Assembly: GCA_947650365.1 (NCBI GenBank)
Contig: CANTAL010000021.1
Span: 434,001-498,000, forward strand
DNA length: 64,000 nucleotides
Reading direction: 5' to 3'
DNA from: Chamaelirium japonicum
Taxonomy: Eukaryota; Streptophyta; Magnoliopsida; Liliales; Melanthiaceae
Made by a program: the position numbers and the translations under genes. Every line of letters starts with the position of its first letter. Positions within the stretch are counted from its first letter, which is position 1. The notes under the pieces were generated by a model that saw only the letters and a list, made by a program, of their open reading frames with translations, had not been told where the DNA came from and searched no databases. Below, piece by piece: positions 12,858 to 22,803 of this stretch.

Positions 12858-15132
12858 AGAAGTAGAGTTTTGGAATTTAGATTCTTTCTTACTTCACACC
12901 TATACCCGTGGCGAATGGACTAGAGCATGACTTATTCTCTCTTCTCTCTTCGTTTATCTCTTTGTTCTCTTCTCTCTTTTTCTTTCTCTTCTATCTTCGT
13001 TTCTATCTATGTTTTCTTATCTCTTTTGTCTTCGTTTCTTTTTCTCATAGATTGCTTAGGCCCTAAGATAGCTCTCTCTTTCTCCCATCTCAAAATACAT
13101 TATCAATATGAATATATCGAGCCTACCCGACCAGTCACAAGAAAACAGAGAGAGAAACGAAGATAGAAGAGAGAGAAGAAAAAAGAAGAGAACAAAGATA
13201 TAAACAAAGAGAGAAGACAGAAGAAGATAGAAGAGAACAGAGAGATAAATGTAGAGAGAAAAGAAAAGAAGTCTTGCTCCAGTCTATTGGCCACGGGTAT
13301 AGGTGTGAAATAAGAAGAAATCTAAATTCCAAAACTCTACTTCTCAATATTTATATAACCCCTTTAGGGTGGGGCTCATTTGACGGCTCTCTCTTTCACC
13401 TATCTAACAATACGTTATCAGCACGAACATGTTGAGCCTAGCCGACCAGTCGCAAGAAAACGGAAAGAGAAACAAAGACAGAAGTGGAGTTTTGGAATTT
13501 AGATTTCTTCTTACTTCATACCTATACTCATGGTCAATGGACTGGAGTAGGACTTCATCTCTCTTCTCTCTTTGTTTATCTCTCTATTCTCTTCTCTCTT
13601 CTTTTCTCTTCTGTCTTTGTTTCTATCTCCATTTTCTTATGACTGGTCAGTTGGGCTCGATATATTCATGCTGATAGCATGTTATGAGATGGGAGAAAAA
13701 GAGAGTCGTCTAACGTGCCCCACTCTAAAGGTGTCATATATTATTTATATGATAACTATTGTGACATGGGAGAATAAGAGAGCCGTCAAACATGCCCCAC
13801 CCTAAAGAGGTCGCATAAATATTGAGAAGTAGAGATTTAGAATTTAGATTCCTTCTTACTTTACACCTATACCCATGGCCAATGGACTGGAGCAGGAGTT
13901 CTTCTCTCTTCTATTTTCGTTTATCTCTTCGTTATCTTCTCTCTTCTTCTCTTTCTTCTATCTCCGTTTCTCTCTCTGTTTTTTTCGCAATCATATATTA
14001 GTTAAATAACATAGAGCATGACTTCTCTCTTCTCTATTTGTTTATCTTTTCATTCTTTTCTCTCTTCTTATAACACGATATTAATACGAATATATCGAGC
14101 CCAGCTAACCAGTCACAAGGAAACAGAGACAGAAACGAAGAAAGAAGAAAGAGAAGAAGAGAAAAGAGAATAAAGAGTTAAATAGAGAGAGAAGAGAGAA
14201 GAAGTCCTATTCCAGTCCATTGGCCATGGGTATAGCTGTGAAGTAAGAAGGAATCTAAATTCTAAAACTCCACTTCTTAATATTTATACGGCCCTTTTAG
14301 GGTAGGGCATATTTGACAGCTCTCTTTCTCTTCCATCTCACAGCATGTTATCAGCATGAACATATCGATCCCAACCGACCAGTCACAAGAAAACAAAGAG
14401 AGAAACAAAGGCAGAAGAGAGAAGAAGAGAGAAGAGAATGAAGAAAGAAGGGAGAAAAATTCCTACTCCAGTCCAAAACTGCATAGAAGAGAGAAAAAAA
14501 AAGAGAAGAGAACAGAGAGATAAATGAAGAGAGAAGAAGACCTGCTCCAGTCCATTGGCCACAGGTATAGGTGTGAAGTAAGAAGAAATCTAAATTCAAA
14601 AACTCTACTTCTGTCTTCGTTTCTCTCTCCGTTTTCTTGGGACAGGTTGGATGGGCTCGACATGTTCGTGCGGATAATGTATTATGAGATAGGACAAAGA
14701 GAGACCCGTCAAACATTCCCCATTATAAAGGAGTCGTATAAATATTGAGAAGTGAAGTTTTAGAATTTAGATTCCTACTTACTTCATACCTATACTCGTA
14801 GCCAATGGACTAGAGTAGGTCTTCTTCTCTCTTTATTTATCTCTCCATTCACTTATCTTTTCTTCTCCCTCTTTTTCTCTCTTCTGTCTTTGTTTCTTTC
14901 TCCATTTTCTTGCGACTGGTCAGCTAGGCTTGATATGTTCGTACTGATAACGTGTTGTGAGAAGAGAGAAGAAGAGAGAAGAGAACGGAGAGATAAACGA
15001 AGAGAGAATAGAGAAGAAGTCATGCTCTAGTCCATTCGTCACGGGTATAGGTTTGAAGTAAGAAGGAATCTAAATTCAAAAACTCCATTTCTCAATATTA
15101 TAATTAAATCTCCACGTTCTCTTCTTTCTTCT

Positions 15133-15268
15133 CCCATGGATTAGGATTTCCCATAGATTGCTTAGGCCCTAAGTAAGCTTACCCTATAAATAATATACGA
15201 CCCCTTTAGGGTGGGGCATATTTGACGGCTCTCTCTTTATCCTCTCTCATAACACGTTATCAGCACGA
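15133..15268 (+). repeat. partial LTR-like module with best-preserved primer-like motif
   Basis: From CCATGGATTAGGATTTCCC through CCTATAAATAATATACGA to CTCATAACA, followed by CGTTATCAGCACGA at 15255-15268 and GAGCCCAGCCGACCAGTC. It represents the commonest 5'-truncated form of the LTR-like module in this region. Confidence 0.6.
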
Positions 15269-15437
15269 ATATGTCGAGCCCAGCCGACCAGTCGCAAGAA
15301 AACGGAGAGAGAAACGAAGATAGAGGAGAGAGAAGAAGAAAGAAGAGAACAGAGATATAAACGAAGATAGAAGAGAGAAGAAGTCCTGCTCGAGTCCATT
15401 GACCACGGGTATAGGTGTGAAATAAGAAGGAATCAAA

Positions 15438-15442
15438 GTTCC
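15438..15442. repeat. target-site duplication of element A, left copy (GTTCC)
   Basis: GTTCC directly precedes the TGTAGGTG start of the element A LTR and recurs right after its end at 34266-34270. Joining the flanks restores a normal M4 module of the surrounding repeat landscape. Confidence 0.9.
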
Positions 15443-15473
15443 TGTAGGTGCAAATTTTGGCAGAAGTTTACCA

Positions 15474-15700
15474 ACTACCATGGGACCCACCGACCCTGCT
15501 TGGTGGGCCTACTAGGACTACCACGGGACCCACCGGCCCTGCCTGGTAGGTCCATGAGGACCACCGCGGGACCCACCGGCCCTGCCTGGTGGGCCCACGA
15601 AGACTATCGCGGAAACCACCGGCCCTGCCTGGTGGGACCAAGAGCCTGTGGAATCCCCTAGAAGCCTGTAGCGGGGCCCACCAGCCTTACCTGGAGGTTC
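15474..15700 (+). repeat. U3 minisatellite, ~54-bp units
   Basis: Four to five imperfect units, each with GGGACCCACCGGCCCTGCC and a following GGTGGGCC. The two halves can pair as a GC-rich hairpin. The same repeat occurs in the LTR of element B. Its position upstream of the TATA box suggests an enhancer-like role, by inference only. Confidence 0.75.
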
Positions 15701-15745
15701 CCCAGATACGACAGCAGAAAACCGCCATTTACCACCAGAGAATCC

Positions 15746-15753
15746 TATAAATA
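15746..15753 (+). promoter_or_regulatory. TATA box of element A LTR
   Basis: TATAAATA within CCTATAAATAGCAG, about 300 bases inside the LTR. It is conserved in B's LTR and in A's 3' LTR fragment, so it is the likely start of the sense gag-pol transcript. Confidence 0.7.
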
Positions 15754-16150
15754 GCAGAACCTTCGAATGTAAAATGATCCAGAATCTGATTTCCAGTTCT
15801 GAGTTTCAGAAACCAGAGCTCTGAAATTTCTATCTTCTCACCCTTCACCTCTCCTTGATCATCTTCTTGTCTTTGAAGAGATCAAAGAGGCTGCAGTAAC
15901 ACTCGGCCTGTCGAGGTTACTTCGAGAAAAGTGTTAGTGAATTCGGGTTGCTCCCTAAAGCACGGAGACGTAGGCTTCGACTGAACTCCGAGATCACTTC
16001 TCGCGTCAACTCTCTGATTGCATATCTCTCTCTGCTTGTGTATTGCGAAAGACAACTCCAATCAATAGATCGAACAACGATCTTCGACTTCAACTTCAAT
16101 TGACTGGTGTGGCGAGGTCTTCGGGTCGGCACGAAGATTTTCCCCCACAG

Positions 16151-16168
16151 TTTGGCGCCGTCTGTGGG
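16151..16168 (+). other. primer-binding site of element A
   Basis: TTTGGCGCCGTCTGTGGG just inside the 5' LTR, identical to the site of element B. The TGGCGCC start is typical of plant Ty3/gypsy sites that pair with a tRNA 3' end. The exact tRNA is left open. Confidence 0.8.
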
Positions 16169-16313
16169 ATTCGAGCAAAAAGTCGAGCTCTCTCCACTAC
16201 TACTTGATCGGTTGAGCATACAACCGATCTTGATAGCCAAACTTCCTCGCCTCCCCGGTTGATAAGATAACTGATCGGACGTCGGCACTCTTGTTGCACC
16301 CTTCGCTCTCTGA

Positions 16314-18782
16314 ATGACGAGGACGAAACACCAGGGTCAACCAGAAGGAAGTAACACTCAACAACCACCTCATCCTGAGACTCGTTCAATGAGTCAAAGG
16401 CTCAACTTTGGACAGCCCCTTGCTGTCCCCGAGATGGGGGTTCGCTCAGGGAGTGGGAGATCTGTCGATCGACCAATTGCCCATCCAACAAGACAGTCAG
16501 TTGGGCAAACAGCCCCCGCTCCTGCTGAAGATCCTCCATCGACATTTTAAATTTCGGCAGTCGACTTCCAACTCCTCCAATTGGCAAAGCAAAATGCCAC
16601 CCTCACCGCCGAGAGGGATGCTCTTAAGAGAGCAGCTTCCGAAGCAGGGATCGCTCTACCTATCCCCTCTACGAGTGAGAGGGTTGATTTTCCTCGACAT
16701 TCAATCCACTCCGAGCAACGGAGGTCAATGGGCACTGCTGCCCTCGAAAGGATTCGATGCGACCCAACTCCCTCTGCTGCTCCCTAGAAGCAGAGTGTTT
16801 GGGACCGCCTCGACGACGAGTCATCCCAATCATCTTCTTGTCGCAACTGTGACAAGAGGGCACCTTCAAAGCTCAACATACCACGGAAGCATCAAATGAA
16901 AGGCGCTCCTTCAAAGAGTAGGGTCTCCCCTTCCATTCCACTCCAACGTGGACTCGGATCGGACCTTCGCCATCAACTCCAACCTGCTGATATTCAAAGG
17001 CCAGAACCAGACCTCTCAATTCTGCCTCTTGATCTACATCCAGTCCGAGGACATGGTCGTAGAGATGGGTACTCCTCTACCGGGCCTCTCCACCGGAGTC
17101 TATTCGAATCCACATTTCCAAGGGGATGGAGAACTCCCACTCTTCCCAAATTTAATTGCCTTAGAGGAGATCCGACTCTCCATATCCTAGCATTCAAGCA
17201 AGCCCTAACACCGCACGAAGAAGAAAACAACATGCTCTGCCGCACGTTTGCAGGAAGTCTCGATGAGCCGTCACTCGACTGATATCACAATCTTCGAGCT
17301 GGGTCCATCACCCAGTTCGGTGTTTTGGCAAACCTCTTCGTGCAGCATTATCAGCTCAATCTGAAGCCCGAGAAGAAGCTCGACTCTCTCTATCGATTAA
17401 GGATGGGTGCCGACGAGACTCTCCGCAGCTTCACGAGGAGATTTCGCAACGAGCATGCTGCTCTCTCTGGAAGACACCTGGATGATGAAGCCATCATGTT
17501 GGCTTTCCAGAACGCCCTCCGCTTCGATCTACACATTTACAACGACTTCATCCGCAATCCCCCTCCTTCTCTGGGAGCTATGTTCGATCGAATCCAGAGA
17601 GAGATCGAGGTTGAAGATGATCAAGTTGCTCGAAAAGGGGGAGAAACAAAGCGAAGACCGACAGAGAGGGAAGCGGCCAAGTATGCTGCCAAAGCTCACA
17701 ACGCTGAAGCAGCAGCCCCTCCAGCCAACAAACGATCAAAGAATGATGGGCGTCGATCTCCGACGAAGACCACTTTCACCGAGTGGAATTTACCTGTTGA
17801 ACAGATCCTTGACCGTATTCAACACGAGGAGTTCATTCGAAGGCCCAATCCTCTTCAGCCAAACTCAAAATTTACAGCTGATAAAACAGTGTATTGCGAC
17901 TTCCACCGAAGTCACGGCCACTCCACCGATCGGTGCTTTCGGCTGAAATTCCATCTCGAAGACTTATTGCGAGAAGGCCATCTTCAAGAGTTCGTCAAAG
18001 GCGGACAAGATCAACACCGAGCCTCTGCAAAGGGGAAAGAAGTGTGTTGGGTTCATCAAATCTCCTCCAACCGGCAACCAATCTCTGTGAATGCCAATGT
18101 CTTTGGTATTCATGGAACCTTGCACAATCAAACCTTAACCGGGAAGGAAGTGGATCGGCAAGTTCGGCGCATCTTCCATGTTCGTGCTGCGGCGAACAAG
18201 GAAGACACTTGGATCGAGAAGCCCATCGAGGGTTTGGCTTGGCCCTCTATCGTCTTCAATGACGCAGATCTTCAAGGAGTTCACACTCCCCATCGAGACC
18301 CCCTAGTCTTGAAACTCCTCATCGACGGAAGCACTGTCAACCGGATCCTCATCGACACCGGGAGCTCCATCGACATTATGTTCTCGGATTGCTTCAAGCG
18401 TTTGGGACATAAATATCAAAGCCTTGACATCGTTCCAACTGTGATCACTGGTTTCAACGGCGAGCAAAGCATCACGGTGGGTGAGTCGAGATTCACCATC
18501 GACCTCAGCCAAGAGACTCGAGTCTCGGTGAGGTTTGCGATCGTCGAGGGAACGTCCAGCTATAACGCCATTCTCGGACGACCATTCCTCCACCAGATCA
18601 ATGCCATCTCTTCTTCATACCACCAACTACTCAAGTTTGCAACGGGAGAAGGCATTGTCTGCATTCGAGGTGATCTGCAAGCTGGGAGATCTTGTGAAGC
18701 TGCTGCTGCAAAAACAGATCGCAAGATCAACATCGCTCCTCCAAAGCGGCCACGACATGAAGTTGGTCCCTTTTCTAAATAG
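16314..18782 (+). pseudogene. gag-protease of element A, three or four in-frame stops
   Basis: Capsid/nucleocapsid and aspartic protease of a Tat element. One frame of 823 codons starts at ATG 16314 (N-terminus MTRTKHQGQPEGSNTQQ, conserved in B). Stops are TAA 16548-16550 (CAA in B), TAG 16785-16787, TGA 17280-17282 (TGG in B) and a terminal TAG 18780-18782. The gag helical region lies around 17130-17600. A CX2HX4HX4C zinc knuckle is at 17895-17936. The protease active site DTG is at 18354-18362, with the ILGRPFL motif near 18570. The same frame continues into pol with no shift. The first three stops look like decay by C-to-T or G-to-A change. The last sits at the protease/RT boundary in a readthrough-type context and may be functional. 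Confidence 0.85.
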
Positions 18783-18788
18783 CAATCA
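18780..18788 (+). promoter_or_regulatory. possible stop-codon readthrough site between protease and reverse transcriptase
   Basis: AAA TAG CAA TCA: the stop and next two codons fit the tobamovirus-type leaky context UAG-CAR-YYA, and the downstream frame is open for 1137 codons. An alternative is simple mutation of CAG to TAG. Element B has lost this region and cannot decide. Confidence 0.35.
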
Positions 18789-21700
18789 AAGGAGATTCCG
18801 CTGACCGAACCTCCACCAATCGAATGGGAAGCATCACCTTCAATTGAAGAAATCATCCCTATCAACATCGGCAGTGGAGATCTTCCTCGACAAACATTTA
18901 TTGGTACCGGTCTTAGCGACGCAGAAGCGCAAGACATGGTATCCTTCCTCCAGTCCAATATCGACGTTTTCGCTTGGTGTTTCGAAGACATGCCTGGTAT
19001 CAATCCAGATGACGCTTGTCACCGACTTGCGATCAAAGAAGAAGTGAAGCCTGTCAAGAAAAAGCCACGCGCCATCCGACCAGAACTGCAAGTTGCTGTT
19101 CAAGAAGAGATCACCAAGCTACTCGCAGCAGGCTTCATCCGTGAAGTAGAGTATCCTACCTGGATCTCTAACATAGTTGCTGTTCCAAAGAAGAATGGGA
19201 AGGTCAGAGACTGCATCGACTTCACCAATCTCAACAAAGTTTGTCCCAAAGACCCATTCCCCATGCCAAGGATTGATAGACTCGTCGATGCCACTGCCGG
19301 ACACGAGCTATTATCTTTCATGGATGGATACTCTGGGTACAATCAAATTCCACTTCATCCAGACGATCAAGAGAAGACTTGCTTCGTGACTAGCCGAGGT
19401 CTCTACTGCTACAATGTAATGCCATTCGGCCTCAAAAATGCTGGATCTACCTATCAAAGGCTAGTCACCAAGATGTTCGAAGACCAGATCGGTCGCAACG
19501 TCGAAGTCTATGTGGACGATCTCCTCACCAAGAGCTCCACTAGAGGGGAGCATTTATTCGATCTGGCAGAAACTTTTCAAGTCCTCCGAAAGTATCGTAT
19601 GAAGCTCAATCCCGCCAAGTGCGCTTTTGGAGTTCAATCGGGCAAATTTCTGGGTCACCTTGTGACCAGAAGGGGTATTGAGGCCAACCCCGACCAGATT
19701 CGAGCCATCCTCGACATGCCATCACCTACCAATCGGAAGGAAGTGCAACGTCTCACTGGAAGACTTGCTGCTCTCAATCGGTTCATCTCAAAGTCCTCCG
19801 ATAAGTGTAAACCTCTTTTCGACAAGCTACGAAAGGCAGATACATCGGGATGGAGTTTAACTTGCGAAGAAGCTTTTCAGAGCATCAAGAAATATCTGGT
19901 GCAAGCTCCTATCCTGACTGCTCCACTTCCAAAAGAAGAATTGTGGCTCTATCTCGCCGTAACCGATCAAGCAATCAGCGCGGTCTTAGTCAGTAGAAGA
20001 GAAGGCGTCGAGCATCCAGTCTACTACATCAGCCATACTCTTCTTCCGGCTGAAACTCGCTACTCAAAAATTGAGAAGGTCATCCTGGCCTTGCTCACTG
20101 CATCGCGTCGTCTCCAACCATACTTCGTCTCCCACCAGATCACTGTCATTTCAGAGCACTCGCTCAAAGATATCGTTGACAAAGCTGGTCGAGCTGGTCG
20201 AATGACCAAATGGGTGATCGAAATGAGTGCTCTGGGAATTCAATTCGAATCTCGCACTTCTATCAAAGGTCAAGCTGTTGCTGATTTTCTAGCTGACTTC
20301 CCAGTTGAAGACCCCATCACTTGGGAAGAAGATATCGACATGCGCTTAGAAGATGAGGACAATACTCCGATCAACCTTGCAACAAAGACTGATCCAAGTC
20401 TCGAAGCTATTGTTGCAACTCCTCCATGGAAGCTCTATACTGATGGAGCTTCGAGTTCGATCGGTTCGGGAACTGGGATAGTCTTAGTATCCCCCGATCT
20501 TGATCATCTACAGAAGGCCACTCTCCTCGGGTTCAACGCCATCAACAACGAAGCCGAATACGAAGCATTAATTTCCGGACTCGAAATGGCGGAATCCCTG
20601 GGGGTAGATCAAATTATCGTCTACAGCGACTCCCAGTTGATCATAAGGCAAATCAATGGAGAGTATATAGCTCGTGAAGAAAGAATGCAACTCTACTTGG
20701 CCTTAGTACGACGTCTTCAGCAACGCTTCACAAATACTGAATTCGTTCAAATTCCAAGGGCAGAGAATCGTGAAGCAGATGCCTTAGCCAATGTTGCCTC
20801 CGTCCTTGGAGACTCACTCGGAGGAAGGCAAATACAGATCGATTATCAAGAATTGCCCAAGACCATCCCCGATCAACAGATCATTGCTACTACCAAAGGA
20901 TCTGGGGGTGGAGATCAACTGACATCGAACCTCACTACTACGAGTGAACTTGAAGACTGGAGACGATCAATTTTCGACTTCTTCAAGCATGGCAAAGTGC
21001 CGGAAGATCCAAATCAAGCCCGAAGACTTCAAAGGAAGCTCCCATGCTTTATCATGCAAGGAGAAGACCTGTACTTCAAATCTCACAACGGGATGTTGCT
21101 CAAGTGCCTTGGTCCCGAGCAAGCACATGCAATCCTGATTGATATCCACTCTGGAGCTTGTGGAAATCATTCGGGAGGAAGATCTCTTGAAGCCAAGACG
21201 AAGCTACAAGGCTACTGCTGGCCAACAATAGCAAGGGACGCTCAGCAAGTTGTTCAGAGATGTGAGCCATGCCAACAACATGCTCAAGCTATTCATCTCC
21301 CTGCAGATGAGCTTCATCAACTATCAAGTCCCTGGCCTTTCCATCAATGGGGGTTAGATTTCTTGGGTCCTTTCCCTCCAACCCCGAGCAAGAAGAACTA
21401 TTTACTGCTGGCTACAGATTACTTCACCAAATGGGTTGAAGCTGTGCCCCTCTTCCGAGAGACTGACGACGAAGTGATCAAATTCATTCGGCACAACATC
21501 TTCTCAAGGTTTGGTACACCACAAGTTCTAGTCGCTGACAATGGAGCTCAGTTTGACTCCGACAAGTTCCGAGAGTTCTGCCTGAACAACGGGATCAAAC
21601 TCTTCTATTTAACTCCGAGATATCCTCAGTGCAACGGTCAAGCTGAAGCCTCAAATAGAGCTATCCTTGGTATACTCAAAAAGAAGCTCAAGGACAAGAA

Positions 21701-22193
21701 AGGATTATGTGAACAAGTCCTACCTGAAGTTCTCTGGGGGTATCGCACAACTCCGAGAAGATCAATAGGGTTCTTACCCTTTCGTCTAACATATGGATCG
21801 GAAGCAGTACTCCCAACAGAAAACATATCAAGTACTCTGAAGACTAAGGCAGTTGAAGAAGGAATCAACGAAGAACTTCGGATCAATGATCTAGACTTCT
21901 CTGAGGAACTACGAGACCAAGCTTCCCTTCGTGTGGCCAAGTACCAACAGAAGATCAAACGAGCCTATGATGAGAAGGTCTACAAGCGACAATTCCCAAT
22001 CGGCAGTCTGGTCCTTAGAGCAGTCTTCTATAATACAAAGGAACACAACAGTGGGAAACTTGCTCGCAACTGGGAAGGTCCTTATATCGTTGAATCAGTG
22101 GGAGGCAAAGGTTCTTACAGACTGATCTCACCAGAAGGAGATAGATTGCCTCGAGCTTGGAATTCTAGACATCTCAAGTTGTTCTATCCATGA
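18783..22193 (+). CDS. pol of element A: reverse transcriptase, two RNase H domains, integrase
   Basis: Copies element RNA into DNA and inserts it. The frame is open from the TAG at 18780-18782 to TGA at 22193, in phase with gag-pro, with no internal stop. The first ATG is 18936, but the polyprotein probably continues from gag. Reverse transcriptase spans about 19120-19700 with the active site YVDD at 19509-19520. A degenerate retroviral-type RNase H follows (about 19915-20200). A second, plant-acquired RNase H with D-E-D-D residues spans 20430-20815 (DGASSS, EYEAL, SDSQL, READALA). Integrase has an HHCC finger (21145-21275) and a catalytic triad at 21357, 21537 and 21645, giving DD35E. The GPY module is near 22075. 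No chromodomain is present. The double RNase H is diagnostic of the Tat lineage. It appears coding-competent apart from the upstream stops. Confidence 0.93.
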   Translation, partial: QSKEIPLTEPPPIEWEASPSIEEIIPINIGSGDLPRQTFIGTGLSDAEAQDMVSFLQSNIDVFAWCFEDMPGINPDDACHRLAIKEEVKPVKKKPRAIRPELQVAVQEEITKLLAAGFIREVEYPTWISNIVAVPKKNGKVRDCIDFTNLNKVCPKDPFPMPRIDRLVDATAGHELLSFMDGYSGYNQIPLHPDDQEKTCFVTSRGLYCYNVMPFGLKNAGSTYQRLVTKMFEDQIGRNVEVYVDDLLTKSSTRGEHLFDLAETFQVLRKYRMKLNPAKCAFGVQSGKFLGHLVTRRGIEANPDQIRAILDMPSPTNRKEVQRLTGRLAALNRFISKSSDKCKPLFDKLRKADTSGWSLTCEEAFQSIKKYLVQAPILTAPLPKEELWLYLAVTDQAISAVLVSRREGVEHPVYYISHTLLPAETRYSKIEKVILALLTASRRLQPYFVSHQITVISEHSLKDIVDKAGRAGRMTKWVIEMSALGIQFESRTSIKGQAVADFLADFPVEDPITWEEDIDMRLEDEDNTPINLATKTDPSLEAIVATPPWKLYTDGASSSIGSGTGIVLVSPDLDHLQKATLLGFNAINNEAEYEALISGLEMAESLGVDQIIVYSDSQLIIRQINGEYIAREERMQLYLALVRRLQQRFTNTEFVQIPRAENREADALANVASVLGDSLGGRQIQIDYQELPKTIPDQQIIATTKGSGGGDQLTSNLTTTSELEDWRRSIFDFFKHGKVPEDPNQARRLQRKLPCFIMQGEDLYFKSHNGMLLKCLGPEQAHAILIDIHSGACGNHSGGRSLEAKTKLQGYCWPTIARDAQQVVQRCEPCQQHAQAIHLPADELHQLSSPWPFHQWGLDFLGPFPPTPSKKNYLLLATDYFTKWVEAVPLFRETDDEVIKFIRHNIFSRFGTPQVLVADNGAQFDSDKFREFCLNNGIKLFYLTPRYPQCNGQAEASNRAILGILKKKLKDKKGLCEQVLPEVLWGYRTTPRRSIGFLPFRLTYGSEAVLPTENISSTLKTKAVEEGINEELRINDLDFSEELRDQASLRVAKYQQKIKRAYDEKVYKRQFPIGSLVLRAVFYNTKEHNSGKLARNWEGPYIVESVGGKGSYRLISPEGDRLPRAWNSRHLKLFYP

Positions 22194-22803
22194 TGTAAAT
22201 ACCATGATGAATAAAGTTCTCTTTCAAATGTTCAAATATGCAAGTGTTGAGCTTTTCAATTCAAGTTCTGAAGCAGTTTCAAATTATCCATATTCAAGTT
22301 ACCAGGTCTTTTAACAAGTTTGGGTGTTAGAGTTGCGACTCAACCCCTTACTAGTAAATGTTAAACTGACCATATTCAAGTTACCAAGTCTTTTAACAAG
22401 TTTGGGTGTTAGAGTTGTGACTCAACCCCTTGCTGGCAAATGTTAAACTGACCTTCAAATTTCAAAATTCAATTTCAATCAACTTCGATATCGTCTAACA
22501 GGTTTGGGTGCTTGAGTTGCGACTCAACCCCTCACATTCAAATGTTACACGAATTCAAATTCAATTTTCAAAGTTACAAGTTTGGGTAATCGAGTTGCGA
22601 CTCGACCCCTTACATTCAAAATATTGTATCTATTCCAATGCTATCCAGAACATGATATTCAAAGACATTTAACTCAAGAGACATCCAACTTTCAAATACC
22701 AAAAAGATATCTTCTATTATCAAAATTTTGTCAAGTACAATGTTGAGCTGCTACATATCAAAAGTTTATAAGTGTAAACAACAGAGAAAAAGATAGAAAT
22801 ACA
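22194..22803. repeat. intergenic spacer with four hairpin repeats between convergent genes
   Basis: Noncoding, AT-rich stretch between the pol stop and the stop of the antisense gene. It holds four copies of a ~38-bp motif, AAGTTTGGGTG..GAGTTGCGACTC..AACCCC, at about 22313-22350, 22393-22431, 22497-22532 and 22576-22612. The core GAGTTGCGACTC is an imperfect palindrome with a TGCG loop. Element B keeps the same arrangement. Both transcripts would end here, so a role in 3' end formation is possible. Confidence 0.65.

Larger units (their letters stand above)
1558..15437. repeat. mosaic landscape of LTR-like, purine-rich and AT-rich modules in both orientations
   Basis: No gene is visible. The block repeats five modules. 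M1 is LTR-like (CCATGGATTAGGGTTTCCC to CTCACAACA) with TATA motif CCTATAAATAATATACGA. M2 is the primer-site-like motif CGTTATCAGCACGA followed by GAGCCCAGCCGACCAGTC. M3 is GAGA/GAAGA purine tracts. M4 is a ~75-bp module containing AGTCCTGCTCCAGTCC and GGAATCTAAATTCC. M5 is an AT-rich core. M2 occurs on the plus strand near 2353, 3047, 4430, 5938, 6508, 9855, 10440, 10806, 13100, 13412, 14346 and 15255. It occurs on the minus strand near 2745, 4681, 6198, 7208, 8611, 11060, 13662, 14663 and 14937. Copies are diverged, so this is an old accumulation. Open frames inside it are low-complexity readings of M3 and M4. Confidence 0.8.
15443..16149 (+). repeat. 5' LTR of element A (707 bp)
   Basis: Starts TGTAGGTGCAAATTTTGG and ends GATTTTCCCCCACA. 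U3 holds a GC-rich minisatellite (15474-15700), then a TATA box. The 3' half aligns closely with 33814-34265, A's truncated 3' LTR. Compared with that copy it lacks about 30 bases after AATGTAAAA (around 15773). Confidence 0.9.

Noticed and set aside
15255-15268. tRNA-Ile gene or fragment
   Set aside because: Only 14 bases, on the complementary strand of the anticodon arm, and always just after an LTR-like end; no cloverleaf follows.
1620-15490. Many open frames of 60-180 codons in the repeat landscape, also at 34506-40576 and 61627-63995
   Set aside because: They read the same M3/M4 modules in every frame and both strands (for example TYTRGQWTGAGLL in one frame and LYPWPMDWSRTSS in another), are low-complexity and lack conserved frames.
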